A program made the translations under genes and the position numbers. DNA of 45,129 nt, taken from assembly GCA_009911305.1 (NCBI GenBank), contig QXXC01000028.1, positions 1-45,129 on the forward strand. Reading direction: 5' to 3'. The notes under the pieces were generated by a model. It ran no database searches and was not told where the DNA came from. It saw only the letters and a program-made list of their open reading frames with translations. This document shows positions 16,335 to 24,616 of the stretch, piece after piece (position 1 is the stretch's first letter; every line of letters begins with the position of its first letter). Source of the DNA: Clostridiaceae bacterium. Lineage in GTDB: Bacteria > Bacillota > Clostridia > Lachnospirales > Lachnospiraceae.

Positions 16335-16841
16335 ATGAGAAGAAAAGACAGAGAGATACAGGATAAAAAAGAAATCCAACGCATCATGGAAGCCTGCCAG
16401 GTGTGCAGCCTGGCCTTTTCGGGGACACAGGACGAATATCCGTACGTAATCCCCCTGAATTTCGGCGTGATCTGGGACGGAGATCAGGCGGCCCTTTATT
16501 TCCACGGCGCAGGGGAAGGCACAAAAACAGAGCGTATGCGCCGTGACGAACGGGCGGCCTTCTGTATGTACAGTGGGCAGGAGCCGGCGCTGAAGCAGCC
16601 CGCCTGCCGTTCAACCATGCTCTACTCAAGCGTCTGCGGAACAGGCCGTCTGTCAGTTGTCCGGGATATGGAGGAAAAGCGGCGGGGATTAGACGCGCTG
16701 ATGCGCCAGTATGATAAAACGGGCGCCGGATTTGAATATGATGACGGCGCGCTGGAGAGGATTACGGTTCTGAAGCTCTCGGTGGAGGAGATTTGCGGGA
16801 AGAGCAACCGGCATTCAAATGACGCGGTTCAGAAAACTTAA
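16335..16841 (+). CDS. Pyridoxamine 5'-phosphate oxidase-family flavin protein (NimA-like)
   Basis: The 168-residue protein fits the NimA-like branch of the split-barrel flavin-binding family. It has an N-terminal helix (DKKEIQRIMEACQVCSLAFSG), then YPYVIPLNFGVIWDG, an LYFHGAGEGTKTERMRRD segment that would contact FMN phosphate, and YSSVCGTGRLSVV. Relatives reduce nitro compounds or act as redox enzymes of unknown substrate; resistance to nitroimidazoles cannot be inferred. It starts two bases after the preceding stop and so shares that transcript. Confidence 0.88.
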   Translation: MRRKDREIQDKKEIQRIMEACQVCSLAFSGTQDEYPYVIPLNFGVIWDGDQAALYFHGAGEGTKTERMRRDERAAFCMYSGQEPALKQPACRSTMLYSSVCGTGRLSVVRDMEEKRRGLDALMRQYDKTGAGFEYDDGALERITVLKLSVEEICGKSNRHSNDAVQKT

Positions 16842-16864
16842 TCATTTAAAACGGCTTCTCCATA

Positions 16865-16893
16865 TGGTCAAACACAAAAAAATATGATATGAT
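16865..16893 (+). promoter_or_regulatory. Promoter candidate for the HD phosphohydrolase gene
   Basis: TGGTCA (16865-16870), a 17-bp spacer and TATGAT (16888-16893), placed about 40 bp before the start codon. The region is clearly AT-richer than the genes upstream. Confidence 0.6.
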
Positions 16894-16934
16894 GTCAATA
16901 CTTGCTGCTGCAAAAGAGGAGTGAAGGAGAGAAT

Positions 16935-18977
16935 ATGAAGGACAAAGAATCTTTGATTGCAGATTCATTGCATGGCTCTATAATGCTGAGCAAATTTGAA
17001 AAAGACATTATAGTTACCACGCTATTTAATCGACTTCACGACATTTATCAGAATTCAACAGCTTATTTAACGTTCCCTGCCAATCGCACGAAAAGGATGG
17101 AGCATTCATTTGGATGTATGTATTTATGCGGGAATATTTTTTATTCAAGCCTGTGCAATGCGGACAGGGATACGGTGCACAGCTTTTTTATGCAGGCAGA
17201 GCGTGAACTGGAAGAGATCATAGACAGTATCTGTAACCGCAGTACAGGGCAGCAGTATGAATATAAGCTGGGCGGCGTATACAGAGATATTCGGAACAAA
17301 TATAAGAATATGAAGATAGAGGGAGGCATATATAATTATTACAAGCCTGCCAATATTGAGTCAGATTTGTATGTGACCATCTATATGCTTCTGTTTGAAG
17401 GGATCCGCCTTGGAGGGCTGCTGCACGATATCGGGCATCCCCCCTACAGCCATATCAGTGAGAATGCGCTGAACTATTTATACGGAACCATTTCCGGGAA
17501 AGCGCAGCGCAGTAAAAGAGAAGACGAGTTTATGGCGATTTTGGAGGGGATGGTAGGAGAAAATCATCAGCTTCATGAAGAGATGGGAGTGAAAATAGCC
17601 AACATTCTCTTGCTGGAAGCAATCCGGAATATTCCGGAGGAAGAATCCCGGGACAGCGCAGTCTATGAGGAACAGTTATACAGAATACTGATAAAGGAGA
17701 TTACGCTCCGGATTTTGCAGGAAAGCAGTCCTTTCTTTAAAGATTTGCATGCCATTATTGACGGCACGCTGGACGGGGATCGGCTGGATTATGTGTCCCG
17801 CGATCCGGAAAACTCGGGTCTGCAGTTGGGAAGGACGGAATTTGACCGTCTGATTCATAAAATGAGATTATGCAGGCTGCAGGCGCACTATTTATTCTGT
17901 CCCAGCTCCAGCACCGTGAACGCCGTGGAAGATTTCCTGATGAAGCGCTGGAATCTTTATAAGAATATTATTTACCACCACAGGGTGGTAAAAACAGATT
18001 ATCTTCTTCAGAATATTATCATAAAGCTTGCGGAAGACTATTTTAAAGAGGATCCTGAGCCTGGTGATGCAGAGCGGGAGACAGATACAAAGAAAGGCGG
18101 CGGCGAAAGAGGAACATATGTTCTGCCGTATGACATATCGGGATTGTGGAAGGCGAATATCGAACGCCCGTCGAATAAGGAAGCCGCATATGCGATTAAT
18201 CAGTGGACCGATGCCTGGCTGGTGACGGTTCTCAAGACGACCTATTTCCGGAGCTATATCGATCAAAAAAGCTGCCTTCATGATCAGCTCGAGGAATTTC
18301 TTACCAATAGAAAGCACTATGATTCACTGATAAAAAGGCGGGAAGAGTTTCAGGAGATTGACTGCGGCGTTTCGGAGGTTCTTTCCGGCAGAGCGGGCGA
18401 TTTAAGAGAGGCGATCCGGCAGTTAAAGCAGGAATCGGAATGTCTGGAGGCGGAAAAGAAAAAAACGGTATTTGATATAGAAGGCTATGTGAAAAGCATT
18501 GATGAGATAACCGGAATTGCACAGAATCATAAAGACAAGAGCTTTGCGGAGCGGGGAGGTTTTATTCTGGGCGTGATAAAAAGAAAACTGTTTCCCGGGG
18601 TGGAAACGTTTTCCTGTATTCTGGATCAGATGATGAGCCGCCTCGGCTTTGAGCCGGGAGAGATGTTTTATGCAGAGAAAAATTTGAAAACGGGAACCAA
18701 CAAGGGTCTGTATTTTTACCAGCCGACAAATAAGGAAGGAGAACCGGTTTCTTTGGACAAAATATCGAATATTTCTTATGTATTAGATGACAACGTGTTA
18801 TACGCTCCGTTTTTCTTTCTCTATTTGAATAAGAAGTCTTCTAAGCGGGGGGATTTTCATGAGCTGCGTAAGAAGATTGGCGCTGAAATCGGAAATTGCA
18901 TTGTTGAGTATATATTACATACAATTACAGGTTTATCAGCCAATAAGAAGCCACTGGAAAAAAATCGGACAGGATAA
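16935..18977 (+). CDS. HD-domain phosphohydrolase (COG1078/dGTPase-like)
   Basis: The 680-residue protein carries the HD metal-site set. His 57 lies in RMEHSFG, His 164-Asp 165 in GLLHDIGHPPYSH, and a late Asp in DGTLDGDRLDYVSRD (about 276-290). This is the arrangement of dGTP triphosphohydrolases, SAMHD1 and COG1078 enzymes, so nucleotide or dNTP hydrolysis is the likely chemistry. The remaining 380 residues include a Glu/Lys-rich probable coiled coil (about 475-515) and a C-terminal region I do not recognise. ATG 16935 follows AAGGAGAG. The gene is AT-richer than its neighbours; one 60-base line (17041-17100) has 24 G/C. It may have been acquired horizontally. It could be a housekeeping phosphohydrolase or a nucleotide-depletion defence protein. 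Confidence 0.88.
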   Translation: MKDKESLIADSLHGSIMLSKFEKDIIVTTLFNRLHDIYQNSTAYLTFPANRTKRMEHSFGCMYLCGNIFYSSLCNADRDTVHSFFMQAERELEEIIDSICNRSTGQQYEYKLGGVYRDIRNKYKNMKIEGGIYNYYKPANIESDLYVTIYMLLFEGIRLGGLLHDIGHPPYSHISENALNYLYGTISGKAQRSKREDEFMAILEGMVGENHQLHEEMGVKIANILLLEAIRNIPEEESRDSAVYEEQLYRILIKEITLRILQESSPFFKDLHAIIDGTLDGDRLDYVSRDPENSGLQLGRTEFDRLIHKMRLCRLQAHYLFCPSSSTVNAVEDFLMKRWNLYKNIIYHHRVVKTDYLLQNIIIKLAEDYFKEDPEPGDAERETDTKKGGGERGTYVLPYDISGLWKANIERPSNKEAAYAINQWTDAWLVTVLKTTYFRSYIDQKSCLHDQLEEFLTNRKHYDSLIKRREEFQEIDCGVSEVLSGRAGDLREAIRQLKQESECLEAEKKKTVFDIEGYVKSIDEITGIAQNHKDKSFAERGGFILGVIKRKLFPGVETFSCILDQMMSRLGFEPGEMFYAEKNLKTGTNKGLYFYQPTNKEGEPVSLDKISNISYVLDDNVLYAPFFFLYLNKKSSKRGDFHELRKKIGAEIGNCIVEYILHTITGLSANKKPLEKNRTG

Positions 18978-19072
18978 GCACCGCCGTGACGGAAAGCATG
19001 CTTTTATGCAGGTGTTACGTTTATCTGCTTAAATGATACATATGTTCTTTTATAATTTTGGAGGCGGTTCTT

Positions 19073-19309
19073 ATGTGTAAGGTATATATGGATTTAAATG
19101 TTGAAAAAAACCTGGATTTTGCGATTTACAGTTTAGTTCTGTCAAAAGATAGGGGCAGGGAATTTTCTCCGGAAGAGTTGGCGCAGGATATTATAAAGTA
19201 TCAGGATTTGGATCGGGCGCATTTAAACTCGAAGATTTCTTTGCTTTTAAAACGCTGGGTTATGTCCGGGGTTTTGCAGCAGCGGCTGGATAATTTTTCA
19301 GTGGTTTAG
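19073..19309 (+). CDS. Small hypothetical protein, possible winged helix
   Basis: The 78-residue protein begins MCKVYMDLNVEKNLDFAIYS. It contains a predicted helix-turn-helix-like run (FSPEELAQDIIKYQ, then LNSKISLLLKRWVMSGVLQQ) ending in a beta-like tail LDNFSVV, which is compatible with a winged helix. I do not recognise a family. GGAGG lies 8 bases before ATG 19073, a strong ribosome binding site that supports translation. It follows the HD gene by 95 bp and shares its AT-rich composition, so the two probably form a unit. Confidence 0.7.
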   Translation: MCKVYMDLNVEKNLDFAIYSLVLSKDRGREFSPEELAQDIIKYQDLDRAHLNSKISLLLKRWVMSGVLQQRLDNFSVV

Positions 19310-19472
19310 AGGCGTATTTCACAGATTATGTCCATGACGAATAGGCTTTGCAGCGCTTCGTATATGGCTGAATTTAACGGAAAGCTGAATAGTTTTTTGC
19401 CAGAGGTCACGCTGCTTCTTTTAAGTAAGAATCGACGTGATTTTTGGTTATTTAAAGTAACCATATGATTTA

Positions 19473-19498
19473 CAGACACGCTCCGGAGCGTTTGTCTG
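19473..19498. other. Bulged GC-rich hairpin before the MoxR ATPase gene
   Basis: CAGACACGCTCC pairs with GGAGCGTTTGTCTG with a 2-nt bulge. The centre ACGCTCCGGAGCGT is a perfect 14-bp palindrome. A smaller hairpin, TGGTTA-N7-TAACCA, lies at 19445-19463. No T-run follows. An operator is as likely as an RNA structure. Confidence 0.45.
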
Positions 19499-19514
19499 GC
19501 CAGAGAGGAAGATT

Positions 19515-21044
19515 ATGAATATTAAGAGGGCAAAGGAAGAGATTAAAACCTGTATTCAGGTATATTTTATGAAGGATGAGCACGGGGAGTACATGCTTCC
19601 CGCGATCCGGCAGAGGCCGGTGCTGCTGATGGGCCCTCCGGGAATCGGCAAGACCCAGATCATGGAGCAGATCGCCCGGGAATGCCGCGTGGGGCTGGTT
19701 TCCTATACGATCACGCATCACACGAGGCAGAGCGCTATGGGCCTGCCATTTATTGAAAAGCGGGAATACGGCGGGACGGCGCATTCCGTGACGGAGTATA
19801 CCATGAGCGAGATCGTGGCTGCCATTTACCAGAAGATGGAGGACACAGGGTTAAAGGAAGGGATCCTGTTTATTGATGAGATCAACTGTGTTTCAGAGAC
19901 GCTGGCGCCCATGATGCTGCAGTTTCTGCAGTGCAAAACATTTGGAAACCACAGGATTCCTGAAGGGTGGCTGATCGTGACGGCCGGAAACCCGCCGGAG
20001 TACAATAAATCCGTGCGGGAGTTTGATATTGCGACGCTGGACCGCATTAAAAAAATCGATGTGGAGGCGGATTTCTCTGTGTGGAAGGAATATGCCCTGC
20101 GGACTGCTGTGCACCCGGCTGTCCTCGCCTATCTGGAGGCCCGGCCGGATCATTTTTACCGGATCGAGACGACGGCGGACGGACGGCGCTTCGCCACGCC
20201 CAGGGGGTGGGAGGATCTGGCCCGTTTTCTGGAAATCTATGAGAAGACAGGTAAAAAAGCCGACCGCGATGTGGTGCTCCAGTATATTGAACATCCGGGC
20301 ATTGCCAGGGATTTTGCCGCCTATCTGGAGCTGTATGAGAAATACCGGGCCGATTACCGGATTGAGCGTCTGCTTTCGGGAAATCCGGGGGAAGAGCTGA
20401 TTGAGCAGCTTGCCAGAGCGCCCTTTGATGAGCGATTCAGCGTGCTCAGCCTGATACTGGCGCATTTAAACAGCCATTTCAGGGATGTGTGGCGGAAGGA
20501 GGCGTTTCTGGAGCTGCTGTTTGACAGCCTGAAACGCTTCCGGACAGCGGACGGTAAGGAAAGCCCCTCGGATCAGGCGCGCCTCCTGGCAAAGGAGCTG
20601 TCCGAAAAGCGCGGGGAAAAACTGAAATGCGGCTTTATCGGCCGCGACGAGGATTATCTGATGCGGGACGCGCAGGCAAAGCTGGATGAATATGCGCTGC
20701 TTCTGGATCGTGAGCACATCACAGCGCAGGACGCGGCATTTGAGCGCCTGAAAGAACGGTTTGACGAGGAAAACGGGGAATTTGACCGCTTATCGGAACG
20801 CGCGCTCGGCCTTCTGGAGCATGCTTTTGATTTACTGGAGGCCGCGTTCGGCGCAGGGCAGGAAATGACGATTTTTGTCACGGAGCTGAATACAAACTAT
20901 TACAGCGTCCATTTTCTGAAGGAAAATACCTGCGGGCGGTATTACCAGTACAATAAAACGCTGCTGTTTGAAGATCGGGAGGACGCGATCCGGGATCGCT
21001 TAAAACAGATGGATCATGGATCCGCAAACCATAAAATCAGATAA
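19515..21044 (+). CDS. MoxR-type AAA ATPase
   Basis: The 509-residue ATPase has Walker A GPPGIGKT (40-47), Walker B ILFIDE (117-122), a sensor-1 TAGNPP block and the downstream LDRIKKIDV segment, with an AAA lid near ATPRGWEDL. The C-terminal half is helical and variable. MoxR ATPases typically act with a VWA protein to remodel or mature target proteins; the presumed partner lies at 14998, about 3.2 kb upstream beyond three other genes. GAGAGGAAG precedes the ATG. GC content returns to the usual level from this gene on. Confidence 0.9.
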   Translation: MNIKRAKEEIKTCIQVYFMKDEHGEYMLPAIRQRPVLLMGPPGIGKTQIMEQIARECRVGLVSYTITHHTRQSAMGLPFIEKREYGGTAHSVTEYTMSEIVAAIYQKMEDTGLKEGILFIDEINCVSETLAPMMLQFLQCKTFGNHRIPEGWLIVTAGNPPEYNKSVREFDIATLDRIKKIDVEADFSVWKEYALRTAVHPAVLAYLEARPDHFYRIETTADGRRFATPRGWEDLARFLEIYEKTGKKADRDVVLQYIEHPGIARDFAAYLELYEKYRADYRIERLLSGNPGEELIEQLARAPFDERFSVLSLILAHLNSHFRDVWRKEAFLELLFDSLKRFRTADGKESPSDQARLLAKELSEKRGEKLKCGFIGRDEDYLMRDAQAKLDEYALLLDREHITAQDAAFERLKERFDEENGEFDRLSERALGLLEHAFDLLEAAFGAGQEMTIFVTELNTNYYSVHFLKENTCGRYYQYNKTLLFEDREDAIRDRLKQMDHGSANHKIR

Positions 21045-21084
21045 ATCACAGGTAACAGATAAAGCATAGAAGAGGAGAATGAAA

Positions 21085-21963
21085 ATGAGGTATGAAGGCA
21101 TTGTATACAGGCCGCCGAGTGAAGCAAGGAGCCTGATCATCCAGGTTACGATCGGATGTGCGCACAATACATGCACGTTTTGCAATATGTACAAGGAAAA
21201 GGAGTTCCGGATCCGCAGGATGGAGGAAATCATGGAGGATCTGGAGGAGGCGGCCCGGAGCCGCTATGCATCCTGGATCGAAAAGGTATTCCTGGCGGAC
21301 GGCGACGCCCTGATCCGCACGACGCCGGATCTGCTGACGATTCTTGACGCAGTACGCCGGAAATTTCCCCAGGTCAGCCGGGTGGCCGCCTACGGAACCG
21401 CGCAGGATATCCTGCGAAAGAGCGAGGAGGATCTGGTAAAGCTTAAGGAAGCCGGGCTTGGCATCGTCTATGTGGGCGCTGAGACAGGCGACGACGAGAT
21501 TTTGCGCGATATCAATAAGGGCGTGACCGCCGATGAGATCATTTCCGCGGGACAGAAGCTGAAGCGCTGCGGCATCCAGACCTCCGTTACGCTCATCTCC
21601 GGCCTCGGGGGCCGGGGAAAGGTAAGGGAACATGCCCTTTCCTGCGCAAAGCTGATCACAGAGATGAATCCGGAATACGCTTCCTTCCTGACGCTGCGGC
21701 TGTACGAGGGGACGCCCATGTACGCGGATGTGGTGGAAGGCCGTTTTGAGCGGATCACAGCGGACGAGATCGTGGAAGAGATGAAGATCTTTCTGGAACA
21801 TGTCCACTCGCCGGGAACCGTATTCCGCACGAACCACGCGTCAAACTATGTGGTCCTGGCCGGAACGCTTGACGGGGATATCCCGGCGATGATGAAGACG
21901 CTTGAGGAGGCAAAAGCCAACCACCATTACAGGAAGTTCCGGGAGACGGGAGATTTGCTGTAG
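21085..21963 (+). CDS. Radical SAM protein with CX4CX2C cluster motif
   Basis: The 292-residue enzyme is a radical SAM TIM-barrel protein of unknown reaction. The cluster loop GCAHNTCTFCNMYKEKEF has Cys spacing CX4CX2C rather than the common CX3CX2C. Downstream, FLADGDAL (a GGE-like position), GIVYVGAETGDDEIL and TLISGLGGRG fit the Elp3/MiaB/HemN-like core with a truncated barrel. No extra iron-sulphur or B12-binding domain is visible. ATG 21085 is preferred to ATG 21079 because GAGGAG lies seven bases upstream. It faces the glycosylase gene convergently with a TGAACC-ATCC-GGTTCA hairpin (21985-22000) between them. Confidence 0.9.
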   Translation: MRYEGIVYRPPSEARSLIIQVTIGCAHNTCTFCNMYKEKEFRIRRMEEIMEDLEEAARSRYASWIEKVFLADGDALIRTTPDLLTILDAVRRKFPQVSRVAAYGTAQDILRKSEEDLVKLKEAGLGIVYVGAETGDDEILRDINKGVTADEIISAGQKLKRCGIQTSVTLISGLGGRGKVREHALSCAKLITEMNPEYASFLTLRLYEGTPMYADVVEGRFERITADEIVEEMKIFLEHVHSPGTVFRTNHASNYVVLAGTLDGDIPAMMKTLEEAKANHHYRKFRETGDLL

Positions 21964-22001
21964 CCGTTCTTTATTCCGGTTAGCTGAACCATCCGGTTCA
22001 A

Positions 22002-22910
22002 TCACAGCCGAACGGTCCTGCGGCCTGTGCCATTTCCGGCCTCCTTTCTTTCATAATAGAAGATATACTGCTGCATCACGCCCGCATAGCCCTGATAGCC
22101 GCCGAAATAGTCCTGTATCAGGGCCTCGTACAGGCGGCTTTTGGGAAGCGCGCGGTATTTCTTCGGATTTTTCGGATAATAGTGCTCCATCAGGATCTGC
22201 GAAATCCAGGTATCAACCGGAAAAGCGTTGATGTGATGCAGCCCAAAGAGGCAGACACAGTTGGCAATCTTTGCCCCGATCCCGTAAAATCCGGTCAGAT
22301 ATTCAAAGGCGTGTTCATAGTCCATTCCGGACAGGCTGTCCAAATCCAGACGTCCCTGCACGGCATCCTCACAGATTCGGTGAATGTAAGAGGCGCGGTA
22401 GCCCAGCTTCAATGCCTTAAGCTCATCCAGGGAGGCGCTTCCAAGCTGCCCGGGCGTGGGAAACGTATAGTAAACGCGCGCCGCGCCGCCGGAAAGGACC
22501 GCCTCTTTGCGGACGCCGTAGCGGCAGCTTAAAGCCTCGACCGCTTCCCGGATTTTAGGGATCGTGCGCTGCTGTGAAATAATAAAAGTCACAATCATTT
22601 CCCACACATCCTGCCTCAGGATGCGGATCCCGGACCCCGCTCCGGCAGCGGCTGTTAAATACGAATCCCGTTTCCGCACAGAGGCAATATAGGCCCCGTA
22701 ATCGGTGTCGAGGTCAAAATAATTCACCCAGAACGGATAATCCTCATCCGGGCAGTCAAAATAAAATGCGGAAGCATCCTGCGAAATTTCCAGATAACGC
22801 TCCCCGCTCACAACAGACCACACATCAGGCGCGCATGGCGTCATGCGGAAGCACTGGCCGGATTCGGCAGTCTGTTTTAAATCAAATTGAGGTTGGAATC
22901 TTGTTTTCAT
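22002..22910 (-). CDS. ogg: 8-oxoguanine DNA glycosylase / AP lyase (HhH-GPD)
   Basis: The 302-residue enzyme removes oxidised guanine from DNA. An N-terminal OGG-type domain precedes the HhH-GPD core, where FYGIGAKIANCVCLFG supplies the hairpin and catalytic Lys (about 214) and HINAFPVDTWI supplies the catalytic Asp (about 233). WVNYFDLDTDY and VTFIISQQRTIPKI are also typical of OGG1. The start at 22910 gives the family's N-terminus, although its ribosome binding site is poor; the longer frame to 22997 adds a Cys/Leu-rich stretch of no known role. A promoter-like TTGTGC-N18-TATACT lies just upstream (22917-22946). Confidence 0.92.
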   Translation of the reverse strand: MKTRFQPQFDLKQTAESGQCFRMTPCAPDVWSVVSGERYLEISQDASAFYFDCPDEDYPFWVNYFDLDTDYGAYIASVRKRDSYLTAAAGAGSGIRILRQDVWEMIVTFIISQQRTIPKIREAVEALSCRYGVRKEAVLSGGAARVYYTFPTPGQLGSASLDELKALKLGYRASYIHRICEDAVQGRLDLDSLSGMDYEHAFEYLTGFYGIGAKIANCVCLFGLHHINAFPVDTWISQILMEHYYPKNPKKYRALPKSRLYEALIQDYFGGYQGYAGVMQQYIFYYERKEAGNGTGRRTVRL

Positions 22911-23095
22911 GCAGGAAGTATAGCACAGGAAAAAGAGCTTGCACAAGAGTTTTGTTTTGAGTATACTGGGAATAGATTTTAACCCGTTACGGTTCACGGA
23001 CCGTGTTGTGCGAGGTTTTTGGTGAGTACAGCGGATGTCACAGGAACGCCGGGGATTTAACTTTACAATACGATTACAAAGAAAGGTGATAAGTC

Positions 23096-23485
23096 ATGTT
23101 AGAAGCAGGAATCAAAGGAAGACAGGAAGTTATGGTAATCAAAGAAAACTGTGCAAGCGCCCAGGGGAGCGGGCTTCTGGAGGTGTTTGCGACTCCGGCC
23201 ATGATCGCTTTGATGGAGCAGACCGCCTGGATGAGCATCGCGTCTCTTCTGAGCGAGGGCGAGGGAACGGTGGGGACAAAGCTTGATGTAAGCCATCTTG
23301 CGGCCACGCCGGTGGGGATGAAGGTGTGGTGCGAGAGCGAGCTTAAGGAAGTGGATGGAAGGCGGTTGGTTTTCCGCGTCGAGGCGTTTGATGAGAAGGG
23401 AAAGATCGGCGAGGGAGAGCATGAGCGGTTTATTATTCAGAATGAAAAATTCATGAAAAAAGCACAGGCAAAGCTGGAAGGCTGA
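23096..23485 (+). CDS. Hot-dog-fold thioesterase, FlK-like
   Basis: The 129-residue protein is a single hot-dog domain similar to the fluoroacetyl-CoA thioesterase FlK group. FATPAMIALMEQTAWMSI holds the catalytic Thr and Glu, and VSHLAATPVGMKV holds the His. Most such proteins in anaerobes are acyl-CoA thioesterases of unknown substrate, so fluoroacetate activity should not be assumed. GAAAGGTG precedes the ATG. The MBL-fold gene follows after two bases, so the two form an operon with the VOC gene. Confidence 0.9.
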   Translation: MLEAGIKGRQEVMVIKENCASAQGSGLLEVFATPAMIALMEQTAWMSIASLLSEGEGTVGTKLDVSHLAATPVGMKVWCESELKEVDGRRLVFRVEAFDEKGKIGEGEHERFIIQNEKFMKKAQAKLEG

Positions 23486-23487
23486 AT

Positions 23488-24201
23488 ATGAAGATTACGT
23501 ATATTCACCACAGTGCTTTTTCTGTGGAGACAGAAACGGCGACGCTGTTATTTGACTACTATGCAGGCCCGCTTCCGGCGTTTTCAAAGGATCGGCCGCT
23601 GATTGTGTTTGCCAGCCATTTCCATGCCGATCACTTTTCGCCGGCAGTTTTTGACCTGGCCGGGCATGAGAAAGGCGTGCAGTATGTCTTTTCCCACGAT
23701 ATCCGTCCCGGGAAGGTTCCGGAGGCGCTGCGGGATCGGACGCGTTTTGTGAAGGCAGGGGAAACGTTTGAACTGACGTATGCACAGGGAGAGGCTGCGA
23801 TGCGGATTGAGACGCTGCGCTCAACCGATGAGGGCGTTGCTTTCTGGATTTCCTGTGACGGAGCGGAGATTTACCATGCCGGGGATTTGAATAATTGGTG
23901 GTGGGAGGGCGAGGACAAGGCCTGGAACCATAATATGGCGGCAAATTATAAGAAAGAGATGGAAAAGCTGGCGGGAAGAACGGCGGATATTGCCTTTATC
24001 CCCCTGGATCCGCGCCTCGGGGAGTGGTTCTATCTGGGCATGGAGGGCTTTATGGAAAAGGCGGATGCAAAGGCCATTTTCCCCATGCATTTCTGGAAGG
24101 ATTACAGCGTGATTGAGCGCATGAAGCGCTGCCCGGCCAGCGCGGGCTGGGGGGAGCGGATTATGGAAATTAAAGAAGAGGGAGAGGTGTTTGAACGATG
24201 A
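23488..24201 (+). CDS. MBL-fold metallo-hydrolase
   Basis: The 237-residue protein has a beta-lactamase-like metal site: SHFHADHFS is the H-x-H-x-D-H motif (about residues 47-53). Further metal ligands are likely at IYHAGDLNNWWWE and IFPMHFWKD. It resembles UlaG-like cytoplasmic hydrolases, which act on lactones or phosphoesters, but its substrate is unknown. It starts two bases after the thioesterase stop and overlaps the next gene by four bases (ATGA), implying coupled translation. Confidence 0.92.
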   Translation: MKITYIHHSAFSVETETATLLFDYYAGPLPAFSKDRPLIVFASHFHADHFSPAVFDLAGHEKGVQYVFSHDIRPGKVPEALRDRTRFVKAGETFELTYAQGEAAMRIETLRSTDEGVAFWISCDGAEIYHAGDLNNWWWEGEDKAWNHNMAANYKKEMEKLAGRTADIAFIPLDPRLGEWFYLGMEGFMEKADAKAIFPMHFWKDYSVIERMKRCPASAGWGERIMEIKEEGEVFER

Positions 24202-24569
24202 AATTTTCATTTGCACATAATAATTTCAATGTGGTGAATCTTGAAACGTCCTTAAAATTCTATGAGGAAGCGCTGGGGCTTAAGGAGATACGCCGTAAGG
24301 AGGCCGCGGATCACAGCTTTATCCTTGTGTATCTGGGAGACGGGGAGACAAAGCATGCGCTGGAGCTGACGTGGCTTCGCGACTGGGAAAAGGATTCCTA
24401 TAATCTCGGGGACAATGAATTCCATCTCGCCTTTGAGACAGACGATATGGAGGCATCGCTTAAGAAGCACAGGGAAATGGGCTGTGTCTGCTACGAAAAC
24501 CCGTCGATGGGCATCTATTTTATCAGCGATCCGGACGGTTACTGGCTGGAAATCGTGCCTCAGAAATAA
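24198..24569 (+). CDS. VOC-family protein, glyoxalase I-like
   Basis: The 123-residue protein is a vicinal-oxygen-chelate domain with two beta-alpha-beta-beta-beta units. FAHNNFNVVNLETSLKFYEE gives the first metal His, HALELTWL the first Glu, NEFHLAFETDDM the second His and YWLEIVP the last Glu. This ligand order matches lactoylglutathione lyase, though clostridia usually lack glutathione, so the thiol cofactor or substrate may differ. It overlaps the upstream MBL gene by four bases. Confidence 0.9.
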   Translation: MKFSFAHNNFNVVNLETSLKFYEEALGLKEIRRKEAADHSFILVYLGDGETKHALELTWLRDWEKDSYNLGDNEFHLAFETDDMEASLKKHREMGCVCYENPSMGIYFISDPDGYWLEIVPQK

Positions 24570-24616
24570 AGCGGCCGTTCTGAATCATCCTATATGATAT
24601 AAGGGGGAACGCAACA

